DNA of 64,000 nucleotides from Gyromitra esculenta (Eukaryota > Ascomycota > Pezizomycetes > Pezizales > Discinaceae): the NCBI GenBank assembly GCA_038503075.1, contig JBCAML010000018.1, positions 1,302,001 through 1,366,000 of the forward strand, given 5' to 3'. Shown piece by piece: positions 46,201 to 56,731 of this stretch. A model generated the notes under the pieces. That model saw only the letters and a list, made by a program, of their open reading frames with translations. It did no database searches and was not told the origin of the DNA. Both the position numbers and the translations under genes were made by a program. The stretch's first letter is position 1, and each line of letters starts with the position of its first letter.

Positions 46201-46855
46201 GATTCGGAACCCCGAAAACGGTAGTATACAATTTACAGCTCTACCTCAACAAATTGTCAACGATGCTATGACGCGGGAAGATACCGCTTTCGATTCGTTG
46301 CAAAATTTAGATGCTCCTGAGAGCTTCCTGCCATTATGGAGAGTTTTGCAAAAGGGCGGCTTCACTGTGGTGGCCGGCGAGAAGGACTGCCTCATTGTTA
46401 AGGTCGAAGCAGAGATTGCTAAGGCGAAGCAGGAGTTGGTACTTAAAGAAATTAAGCAGAAGCTTTCACCAGCAGAAGTCTTGGCGAGAGCGAGTTGGGA
46501 AAAGAGAAGAGTGGATAAACTTAGGGCAGAAAAAGAATTCGATACGACTGATATTGATAAAATGGGCGGCATTGCGGCACCTATTACATCGCAACCTCGA
46601 TCAGCAGTAGTGCGGGAAGTGGCCGTGCCAAGTATTTCAAGATCTGGGCCTGAGTCCAAGTCCAAGTCCGAGCCCGAGCTAGTGGTTGCCCAACAAACAA
46701 TTGAGGAGACGGAGAGGAAGCCAGTAGAACAAATATCTGGAGCACAGGGGAAAAAACCAGGGAAAAATCGTCCTTTCCGGCGAGTCTTTTGGACCGCTGT
46801 TTGGGTAGCAGCGTGTTCTGGAGCAGTAAGTGTAGGCCTGGAAGCATATCTTTAA
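43223..46855 (+). CDS. Large disordered membrane-anchored protein, uncharacterised
   Basis: Three exons are inferred: 43223-43606, 43666-44284 and 44646-46855 (1070 residues). The first intron (GTGAGT donor, TTGACC branch) joins KKPTEE to FEIDLITLRRVP. The second is long for this window (361 bp) and joins ISPQ to DKTTIKPKD through a split codon. The N-terminal 60 residues are Arg-rich and Asp/Glu-free at first, like a mitochondrial presequence. A conserved-looking block WECEEINGVTRETSSEYVPG follows. Most of the protein is a Ser/Thr/Ala/Lys/Pro disordered region. Near the C-terminus a folded segment reads HKFFALIRNPENGSIQFTAL, then LPLWRVLQKGGFTVVAGEKD. It ends with a basic patch and one membrane helix (FWTAVWVAACSGAVSVGLEAYL minus a few ends). 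It recalls Ser/Thr-rich fungal proteins of unknown role. The start codon is uncertain. Confidence 0.65.
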
Positions 46856-47373
46856 TTATTTTTTGCTTGGTATTGTAAGTTATGGAGCTTTTTGGGGTCT
46901 CGGAGTGCTTTCTTGGCTCTTTATTTCTGGCTTGGTGGTATTTCCTAGCGCTCGGCGATGGTCTTGTACGATTTCACGGGGTTTGATATTCTCTACTCAT
47001 TCATGTTTTTTGAATCGATTATGACTTTTGGGGATGCTAACCAATACGAAGAAATGTGTGTACATATGTGCTTTACGTACTAGAAAAAAGTATCCGTGGT
47101 CGCATAGCTGGGTTCTTTCTATCTGGGATGTTAAATCAAGCACGTGATGTAAATTTGTGGCAACGCCGAGTGATATTCGATGTTTTCGGCTTCCGGCCAA
47201 AATAAAGAGTTAAATTTCCGATATTACTTCGACATGAGAGTGCTTAAAAACTAACTACTTCTGTGTAGAATGACTTCCTCGATTTCTACATCGATTTCGC
47301 TACTTGAACCGATTGGTTCTGTAGGTAAGCACCACTTGGATCCTCCCTTGTTAATATGAAGATTTATAGCTCC
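46856..47373. other. Convergent intergenic region, no gene seen
   Basis: AT-rich 3' region shared by two convergent genes; only short frames. Confidence 0.45.
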
Positions 47374-48495
47374 CTATACGCTCTTGTGACGCCTCTTGTT
47401 GTTTTCATTCCTCTCCTCATCAGTATCTCCATTCTGATCCGCTTCCTCATCATCATCATCATTCGTGTATCCGTTAACGGCACACCATTCCCTATAATAG
47501 GTGAGGCTGTAGGAAACTCCAGAGACATTTGGAGCGCATGGATGAGCCTTTTCGAACGCAAGAGCGGTAGCGATTTGACGGGGAGTACAGGTTGCTAGAA
47601 TGTCATCATTCTTTTTTTTCTCCACATTCCTCCACTGAATCTCCCTTTCTAAATTCTCAATTGCTTTCCGGACGCCGGAGAGACCAGCTTTCCAATCTAC
47701 GCCGGCTGAGGTTGGCCGCTCGTTGATGTAATCACCGACAAGAACCCACTCGGCTGTACGGGCCTCTGATGCTGCGACCTCCCTCTCGTATTCCTCCGTC
47801 TCCCACGCTTCCACCTTTCTCATCTTCGCGCCTCTATTCCGCTGGATGGCTGCAGCTTTCGCATTTCTCGCTATTTTGGCTTGTTTTTTGGGTGAGAGAG
47901 TTGCATGATAGGCAGCTGCAGCGGCGACAGCATCAGCGTCAGGCTCCTTGTATAGCTTCCGCCCTACTCTCTTTCGAGATTCTGTTTTGGAGACGACAGC
48001 AGTAACAGCGGCGGGATCAGCGGCAACTGAACTAATGGTGCTAGAGGGAGCAGCAGAGACGGTGGGGGTAGCGCTGCTAGAGGAGGAGGCGAAAGCAGCG
48101 GTGGTAGCGATGGGGGTGTTCTGTTGTTCCGAGGGAGATTTCAAACTCAAGATAACTCGAGCATTCGCAATTGCAGCGGCGTTGGAGACAGCAGCATCAG
48201 CTAGAGTCATTACCTTGCCCCACCAAATGTCGTCGGCAGTCTGCAGCCTACTTCAGCAAATATTCATTACGTTATTCAAACGAGATAAGAATCAACTTAC
48301 TGGTGGACAGGGACCTCTTATGCGGGGCATGGGTGTAGCGGGTGCAGGCTCGGATCCGGAGACATCCATGAAACGGTCAGCCATATCAACGCCCATGAAA
48401 TAGTTAGCCGTGTCGTTGGCGGGGGTGATGGTGGAAAAGATATTAGCCATGGGGTTGATGAGGTTACAGTCGTTGGAGCCACTGGGAGTAGCCAT
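47374..48495 (-). CDS. Uncharacterised alanine-rich protein with basic tail
   Basis: No family is recognised. Two exons are inferred: 48495-48301 and 48240-47374 (353 residues); the join gives PCPP followed by TADDIWWGKVMTLADAAVSN, in frame and with a GTAAGT donor. After a variable N-terminus come an Ala/Ser-rich disordered stretch, a basic region (SKTESRKRVGRKLYKEPDA, SPKKQAKIARNAKAAAIQRN) and a predicted helical segment (GVRKAIENLEREIQWRN). An acidic DDDDEE run and a terminal KRRHK cluster follow, and the latter could be a nuclear localisation signal. The composition suggests a nuclear or nucleic-acid-associated protein, but this is inference only. Confidence 0.6.
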
Positions 48496-50045
48496 CAGTG
48501 CGTTGTTTTAAGGGAAATAGGTTGTGGAGTTGGCTGTTGGGGAGGTAATAAGAAGGAGAGGGGAGGAGGATGGAGGATGGAGAGGGGAAGGAGGAGGAAT
48601 TTGGGGGATAGAATAAGGGGTGAGGGAGGGGTGAGGGATGGTAGAGGGAGGAGTGAGGGAAGAGAGGAGGAGGAGGGGTGAAGGATGGGAGAGGAGGGAG
48701 GGAGGGAGGGAGGGAGGGAGGGAAGAGGGATGGGAGATCGTGTTGATGGGCAAAGGTGGGAGAATAGAAGTGAATGGAATGGTTGAAGTGCTGTGGACTG
48801 GAGTGCGAAGTTCACATGCCAATTATAAAATTGAGGCGGGTGGGATAGTCCAAAAATTGAATATTCACGATGAGTTTGACATACAGCGGCTTCAATTTGC
48901 TCCGAGATAACTTTTTCTTCAATATTCGGAGATCGGTATTAATAGTTTATTTATTTATTTAGCACAAATCGATTAAAGACAATCCGCTGGTGAATATAAT
49001 CCAGGGGGATGGATACACATATAGCCATTCATTGCTTTAAATTTATCTCTACATGGCTGACTAAACAAAAAGATAGCGTTTTAGAATACAAATTCGATCG
49101 GATAAAATGAGAGCCTCACGATCTTCGCCAGTTGCATTCTCGTGATGATGGCTCGACAGCCCTTTTGTTCTCACGTTCTTGGTGTAGAAGGTGGTCTAAG
49201 TAAGCCTACGAGGATTGGATAGCCTGGAATTGATATCTACCCCTTTGCCCTCTTTTCTTCACACTACCCACCGTCCACTAACGTCTTTTTCATTCTCTCG
49301 GATTGAATTTGTGGGCTTATTATGGTACACCAACTGGTTGGTCTTGGGTGGGATTGATGGTGGTTGCGGCTATACATGTAGAGTTCACCATTACGATGGT
49401 GAGCCTCCCTAGGCCTGGGAACTTCTTGAAAGTATGTTCTTTGAGTAGTACAGTGTTTCAGCCTCATCGATAGCCCTGGAGGTGGAGGATGGAGATGGCC
49501 TATATGGGATATGTACATCGACCTTTCGTTAAGTGATATTGAAATATTTCTGATAAATTGTCTGCAATTCAAATTCGATTACAACTATCCCCGGTGGAGA
49601 CCTAACTGCTTCAGAGCTCGCTCGCTACCGAAACAAGAATTACTCGACTAGGTTTCCTGTCGTTATGGTGATAGATATATAGTTTCAGTCATGGAATGTA
49701 ATTTTTGCCAGCGTAAGGCGTTAATGTGCGTGGGAAGCAGGTAATAGAAATCTGGTCGTTGTATGTACCTCAATTAACATCCTAGGACATTGACCGTCCC
49801 ACGATTTAAAAATTTCTAGTGCCACACCCCTCCACAGCATATGCCGCGCTTTAGCAATCACCCTTTCTCTGCTTTCCCTTAATATGTATGTGTGTGCAGT
49901 ACAAAATTATAGTAATCCCCACGTGCATAAAGCAGCATCTCGCGTCAAAAGTTGGGAGTGGATCATTGCCCTGCTATGATCAATTACCCGAGAATGAAAA
50001 AAGAGTTGCTTTACTCTACATGGTCGTCAGAAATACTGGTATTTG
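48496..50045. other. Intergenic region with purine-rich G-tract upstream of the minus-strand gene
   Basis: The first 300 bp are strongly purine-rich on the plus strand, including a GGGA tandem run. No coding gene is supported in the rest. One TACATGTA lies at 49373-49380. Frames at 49215-49572 are shadows of each other. Confidence 0.45.
48696..48723. repeat. GGGA tetranucleotide repeat (seven units)
   Basis: Seven consecutive GGGA units on the plus strand inside a longer GA-rich block, 200-230 bp upstream of the start codon of the minus-strand gene at 48495. Four or more G-triplets this close together can fold as a G-quadruplex. Confidence 0.9.
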
Positions 50046-50756
50046 CTATATAACAATAATCACAATTGCATTGGAGCGAATTGCATTCAACTTCTCAGCT
50101 TTCAGTTCCTTAAGCCCGCTGGAAGTGAAAGATAGTGTCGCTTTCCCATCAGCGCCTGTCGTCTGCCCATCCACCGTCGCACCTTCCACAGGGGTTTGAG
50201 AGGCGCCACTAGTCACAGTGATAGTCACTGGCTTCCCTACCTTCGTCAAATAATTTGAACTGGATAGTCTGAGGAATTGCAGGGCATTGTAAGCGTCGTA
50301 GGCGATAAGAATGTCGTCTCCGGTTTTGACCCGTTGCTGACATCCCCCAACATCAATGAACGCGTAGTTCTTCAGCATTCCCCAAAACTTAGTCGATGTG
50401 TTTTCCGAGTCGGCAATCCTCGTGACGAAATAGTCCTCAAAAGACGAGTACCACTGTCCGTCCCAGGTAAACCCCTTCAAGTGCGCCGCATCGTCAAGTG
50501 CCCCGGTCAGTGTTGGGCCCGCGGTTGGGTTCGTATGGTTGTTTGTACCATCGCATATGTGGGTGCCACCCAAAGCGGTCGTGACGTTGTGACCTTTTGT
50601 CACAATGAGCCCTTCGTATATTGTAGAAGTTTCTCCTTCGATTCGGAGACTGACGACCGCAACAGCCGAACCGTATGACGCGGGGTCAGCAGCAGCGAGA
50701 GCGAAAAGAAAGCCAAGATACACGAGTATCCCCTCCAGAATCGAAAATACGCGCAT
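50046..50756 (-). CDS. Secreted DUF4430-like protein
   Basis: A 236-residue single-exon protein. The chosen start (50756) gives a signal peptide MRVFSILEGILVYLGFLFAL; an upstream in-frame ATG at 50852 would bury it. After cleavage the pattern VVSLRIEGETSTIYEGLI, GGTHICDGTNNHTNPTAGP, GFTWDGQWYSSFEDYFVTRI and NYAFIDVGGCQQRVKTGDDI is typical of fungal secreted DUF4430-type (beta-sandwich) proteins. It is followed by a C-terminal Ig-like/carboxypeptidase-regulatory-like segment (VTSGASQTPVEGATV, TTGADGKATLSF) ending at the AEKLNAIRSNAI strand. The two cysteines (one in HICDG, one in GGCQQ) probably pair. The function is unknown; it is likely a surface or secreted protein. Confidence 0.8.
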   Translation of the reverse strand: MRVFSILEGILVYLGFLFALAAADPASYGSAVAVVSLRIEGETSTIYEGLIVTKGHNVTTALGGTHICDGTNNHTNPTAGPTLTGALDDAAHLKGFTWDGQWYSSFEDYFVTRIADSENTSTKFWGMLKNYAFIDVGGCQQRVKTGDDILIAYDAYNALQFLRLSSSNYLTKVGKPVTITVTSGASQTPVEGATVDGQTTGADGKATLSFTSSGLKELKAEKLNAIRSNAIVIIVI

Positions 50757-53700
50757 GGTAATGATTGTTCCGAACGGCAAAAGGGGAGTGTCAACTGGAA
50801 GTGGCGAAATTCGGAGATATAGATATCTTGAGTTTGGAGACGGTATCAGCACGCATATGGAGGGGGGAATTCGACTTTAATATACTCCAGAGCGGTCCAA
50901 GAGATCGGTGCAAATTCGCTCAACAGGCCCTTTTTTTTTACGGGACTTGGTCTTTCAGCCATCTTTTAATTTATTTGGGTCGTGCAAAAAATGTGTGCCT
51001 GAACCGCACAACCTAAATATATTAAACCGCGGGAGTTTCGATTGCACAGTTTGTGATATCGGGTTTTCGTTAAGGCGGCATATATATGCATAATTAGACG
51101 CGGGAGTAGCCTGATTGATAAAATCTGGCCACAGCAATAAGGCGAGGAACTCGCTTGGGAGAATACCAAAGCTGATCTTTGGTGTGACAGACTCCATTCT
51201 GGAGCATCAGTTATTGGTTGTCGTGCAGCTGGGGCTGCGGAAATTGTTAGTTAGTCATGTAATATCGTTCCTGTACTAACTCCCGCGCGATGGGCTGCTT
51301 CTAGCTATAGGACCCTAATGTTAGTTACTGCATCTAACGAATGTATAGCGGTGAGGATGTATGTACAATTGTAAACTCACTTGTAGTTATGGGAAAGCAT
51401 CGGGGCATATCGGGTAGTCCCTTCACCAGGTCCGTCAAGTTTGATTCATAGCTACATATACTCGTGTTTTTCTTAGCGGGCTGATTTCGCGACCATGAAC
51501 CCTTAACTGAACGTTTCTCTTCGGGAAGAATCTGTAGCCATGCACGTATGTTGTTTGGTGAGAAGATACACAAGATAACAGCTATCGTCCGAAAATCTAG
51601 TCCGGCAGTCAAAGGTGTTGTACCAGAATGGAGTCAGCTGAGGTAATCTGTGCTGTCGCAAGAAGGTTCTGAGATTTGAATGTCTTGACACAGTATGGTT
51701 TGGGATAACGGGGTTGTTCAAGCCAGAAAAAGCTGACACCCTCGAATAGAACCGCTCGAACAGATGGCGCAAATCGTAGAAATATTACCTAATATATAAG
51801 GCGACGTGTGCACTAATTCCCAGTTATGCGTAGTAAGATTTCTGGGACGTTAATAATCTACTCGAGTTAGCGCTACAACCTCTAGATTTCACTATACTCC
51901 ATTGAAAATCATACTTAGTAATCCTTCTCCCTCGTTCGCTGAGGAACTAATATCCCGGAACAAGCGCTAATACAAAGCTCCGAAACGCTGTTAAAGCGAA
52001 AACTGGCTTGGCACCTGAAGGGTCCTAAAGATCGAGGAGGGTGCCTGAAGAGATGAGAGTCAATAGACGCCCCTTCGAAAGGAGTTGAGCGGAGCGTTTG
52101 TGATGCTTGAGGTGGAAGTGGACGCAGTTAGAGGACTAAGACAAAATAATTTTCAGGATATAGTAAAGTTGAGGGAGAGCGATGGTAAGAGAAGCTACAA
52201 AGTCAGAAAAGTCGTGTAAACTCTCGACCGATAGAGCTACATAATACGGAGGAGAGATAAACATCCTGTCCACCATCGCGATTCTCTCATCTGGAGAGCC
52301 CTAGAAACTTGGGCACCGATCGCATGCAAGAATATGATACTAGAGCCCATTGTAAATCCCGCAACCACAACCCCACCACTAGCTTTGGTAGCCGTGAGTA
52401 GTCTTTTTGCTATCTGCGATTACGGTGCTGACATCGCTAACTCTCATTGGTAGAGCAGTGTCAGTTCTAGCTGTTTCTGCGACTATAGCAGTAGATACAT
52501 ATATTCATTTGCTAGGCTTAAATGTTTAATAATTCATATGCTTGTGTATTAGCGCCATTGACTGTCGATTCGGCCACAGTTAGTGCAAATCCCGCGAAGC
52601 GATGTTCCCCCACAAGTTAAACAGAGACTAGATCACCTGTTACACGAAATAGCTTGCACAGTCTAGGGTATCGAGAAAAACTGCTCGGCGCTAGCATTCA
52701 ACTCCTATTATGGCAGGTACAGTAGTCTTGACCCCACAGTAGCTAAAATTTAGCACTCTTTGTACACTTTTCTGCGTGGGATATATTAATCAAATGGGGA
52801 AAAACTTCGTAGTTGAGCTGAAACACTAGTCCACTCTGTTGATTTTCGAATATTTAGTAACTGATTTTTTGAACCTATCTACTTCGTGAACAGATCTGCA
52901 AGAAGTAAGCTGAGCCTAATTAGGGTTGGCTCGAGGGAACATCCGGACGATTAATTGGCTTCAGCATTGGCAATTGCAGATTCGGTTATTAGCGAACGGT
53001 TGGCACCTCAAAGATTTATGCTACAGATAGGTATTCCGAACCGAGATCAGAAATTTATTGTTTCACGACAATGACTAGGCTCTGAGAAAAGCCTACTCTA
53101 AAGCCTCTAGAGATAAACAAGATCATGGGTAATATATGACCTCTCTGAAATAATAAGCAAGTGCATTAATATTATCAGCCGTGCCATGGCATTGTACTAC
53201 TATCCTGGATTAGACCCCGTTAGGCTTAGCTCGCTTCTGTCACCAAGCCATTGGGGTCAACTGGGATCGCATATTCTGTAGTATTCGAAATGATATTTGT
53301 GATAGTTATTCAAGGCTGGCACTACTCCTTTAAATCGCATTCAATAAACTTAAAAACTACGAACCATGGAGCCCTAATACGAATAGAGATTACCGTTATA
53401 TTTGGCCGGTAAGCCTACACCATAGGCTTAAAGTAAAGCGGCGAAAAATCAACCAGATGGTGTTGACTCGTCGAAATAAGAAGTGCTGGCAGTAGCTTCA
53501 TGAACCCTGAGGATTCAATTGGTCTGTTTGTACGCCTTCTTTCTCACCACCTTACTTTAAGTCTATGGCATGGGCTTACCTGCTAAATATAACGGTATTC
53601 GAATATTTTCAAAATTGCCGGCTTAAGCAGCCTCATAAGCCACACATGCAAGCTGGATTTCAGCTCTCTTCGTGTAAGATTTTGCATGGGAATACATGTT

Positions 53701-54189
53701 TTGAGACTAAATGGGAACCGATTGCATATGAGCTGAAATTCAGCTCTTGTTATGTATAACTCTGCATATTAACCTACGTGATACTAATCGAAATTAGGGA
53801 ATCAAACGCATATTAACTGAATAGCTACAATCGTTCATCTACAACTATCTCTCCAAATCTGTTTCACTGTTCTATAGTGGGGTATATTCTTGCTATCCTG
53901 CGTTAGATATTCCTATTCATCAGACTTGGAAGAAAAGAAGAAAAGAATGGTGAATGCCCCGCATCTGCAGATGACATATTCATGGACAAAATTTTCAAGT
54001 GTTTCGCGCCTTATGTTCATATCTCTAGGTTCGATGCACATCCTTTCTATTGCGGTGAAACTACTATCTTCAGTTTTATATATAGCCCATATTTTCCCAC
54101 TCTCAGAAGCACATCCCCAACTTCACTACTATCGCTCAGAGAACACTTTACTCACACGTACCATTCGGCTCAATCTTCATTAAACCACG
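50757..54189. other. Large gene-poor AT-rich island (3.4 kb)
   Basis: I found no gene, and open frames are short. The sequence around 51790-53560 has no frame above 60 codons on either strand, the longest such gap in the window. Confidence 0.5.
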
Positions 54190-56731
54190 ATGACCTCCCC
54201 AGTTAATAGACCCAGAAACGCTATTGACGTAATCCATGAGGGCCTCGACCTATTGGACGAAGAATACCCCGGCCTATCAGACGCACTGGACAAACTTGAT
54301 AGCGATGAAATATCCACAGAGGACTTTACTCGTCAAGCTCTCAATTCTCTCAAAGATAGATCCGAGTTTCTTGAAGGATTCAGTGGACTTGATGAGGGTC
54401 TGCAGAAAATTTTGCGAGACTTCATAGAGGGTAAGTCGGCAGAGGAAATTACGAGGGGAGGCTTCAAAACGCCACTCAGCCCAGTAACGGCACGACATTT
54501 CAAGGAATTGAAGCTGTCCGAGGTTGAAGGGGAGGCACGTCATATCTTGAAGGGTTCTGAAGATAGTGTGAAGGTAAAACTTTTTTATCTACGTTCGGCT
54601 GGGAACTACTTCACTAATCTAGAAACTCGAAAGGTTTACGTAAATCACCTCTTCGAGAACTGGGGCGGCACTATACAAAACACTCCTGAATATACCTATG
54701 TCCCAACACTTGTTTCTGATGTCCAGAACATTATTAAGAGGGCGATTGAGACAAATAGACGCGTCCGAGCGACTGGTTTTCGCCATTCCTGGTCAAATGT
54801 ATATTCCGAGAACAAGGAAGTTTTGATTTCCCTTCTGGATCTTAACGTGGCTACTGGTGGTTCGCAGACCGTCCATGAAGTCGCCCTGGAAGGGCCAACT
54901 ACAGACTTTAACAAAATTGAGCTTTACGAAGAAGATGTCCCAGGGACTGATGGTGAAAAACGCTGGGCACGAATTGGTGCTGGTGTCACCAATGAACAGT
55001 TCAGGATTTGGTCGATCAAGAACTTGTGGACGTTGCCATTAAACGTTATCATGGTTGAGTAAGTTTCCACTCTCCAAAGTTGTTATTCGAGTAGAGACTG
55101 AACAGACGACTAACGATGAGTTAGAATTACCTTTGGTGGGGCTAATGCTCCTGTCTGTCATGGCGCAGGTATCACTCACAAAACTCTGAGTGATCTTGTT
55201 CGCGAAATCGAGTACGTGGATGCGAAAGGAAAAGTCCAAACCGTCTCCGACCCAGACGAGCTAAAAGCTGCTGCCGGTGCATTTGGGCTTCTTGGTGAGA
55301 ATCTCTCCTCGAACTATCCTAGCTTGAGCAAAGTTCTAATTACTCTGAATACCCCCCTCGATAGGAATTGTCACCAACATAACCCTCGAACTTGATAAAA
55401 TGACTTATGCAAATCTCTCGCCTGCCAAGCAAGATGTGAAAACAGCTATTCCTCCACCTGCAGGCTATCCGCTCCCAGGAGGTTTCGGAGCAAGCCTCAC
55501 CCCCGACCAACTCAAGAAATCTGAATCAGATTTCATCATCAAGGCGAACCAATATTATTCGGAATGGTTTTGGTTTGCTTATCAAAAGAAAGTGTGGATC
55601 AACTGCTGGTAAGAGATACTTGGCTCATTCAACTATTTTTTAATCTTATTTCGCTTCCTTATCGAGTTTATCTACTCAGTTTCTTAGGTGTGAAACAAGC
55701 CAAGCTGGTCTTCACTTGCCCTAAATTTTCTAACACATTTAAATATCCTCAGGGATAACACAACGGACGCTTCTGGTGCTGTCGAAAACCCTAGCCCAGT
55801 CGTGACATTTTTGCAATGGGGTTCATCCTTATTTGCCGCATGGCTTAACGCAGGTAAAGCCTTCCAGAAAAAACCCGGGAGAACCCAAGGTTCAATCAAC
55901 GGTAAGTAAAATACACCGACTCCTTTCATGATCTCTCAAGGAGCCCAATAGTAATCACCTATCTTCACAGGCACGAGCGCAATGGCTCTCATGCCGCCAA
56001 GATTTCTTGACAGTGGCAAAGTTAAAACTTACCTTATTGATGGTCTCCATTTCCGACGTGGTGTATGTTTAATTCCCATAATTTACCGTAGTTACCCATC
56101 ACTAACATTGCCCAGATCCAAAATTTCCCCGTTCGTGATATGGAGCTCCAGATCCCAATCCCAGCGCTTGAAACCGACAGCACTAAGCCTGACTGGAGCG
56201 TAGTACAACGCGCCTGGTGGGATGCCATCAGCCTCGTCTACGATGATATGTATAAGACTGGGGCAATGCGCCTTGTACTTGAAATGCGTATAATGAGTTC
56301 CAGCGACATCATCATGGCCCCACAGACTGGCAACAATTTCGGTACCGCAAGTATCGAAGTTCTAACTAACTTGGCTGCCGGGGAAGACGGCTCTTGGACA
56401 CCATTCCTTCAGAAGATTGTAGACAAGTGGACTGCTTATAAAGCCAATGGAGCAATCTTAAACGTCAGGCCTCACTGGGCCAAAGAATGGTACGTCTAAA
56501 TTCTGCCCAACTACCATCCCGAGAACCAATAACCAATTTTTTCATAGGGAGGGATATACTGTTGGCGGAGTTGAGTGGAAGACGCACATGAAGGAGGTTT
56601 GTTATAAAGAGGAGATCCCGAAGTTTAGAGAAGTTCTCGCAGGTATCGGGGGGAAGCAAGGTTGGACGCTTGACGACCTCAAAGCGAGGTTTTCGAATAA
56701 CTTGTTCGATGAACTTATTTTCTCAGCCTAG
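54190..56731 (+). CDS. FAD-linked oxidase of the D-arabinono-1,4-lactone oxidase type
   Basis: Seven exons are inferred: 54190-55058, 55125-55294, 55365-55608, 55753-55901, 55971-56062, 56116-56489 and 56548-56731 (693 residues). All introns are GT-AG and the reading frame closes exactly. The VAO/PCMH FAD-binding domain starts near residue 160: YTYVPTLVSDVQNIIKRA, then RVRATGFRHSWSN, where the GFRHSW segment corresponds to the FAD-contacting loop. The joins give VEITFGGANAPVCHGAGI and GAFGLLGIVTNITLELD, both standard for the family. The C-terminal ALO domain shows YDDMYKTGAMRLVLEMRIM and NVRPHWAKEWEGYTVGG; the HWxK motif lines the substrate site in ALO enzymes. An N-terminal extension of about 130 mainly helical residues (LDLLDEEYPGLSDALDKL) is not part of the oxidase fold. 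The substrate is probably a sugar lactone or polyol. No secretion signal is seen. Confidence 0.9.
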
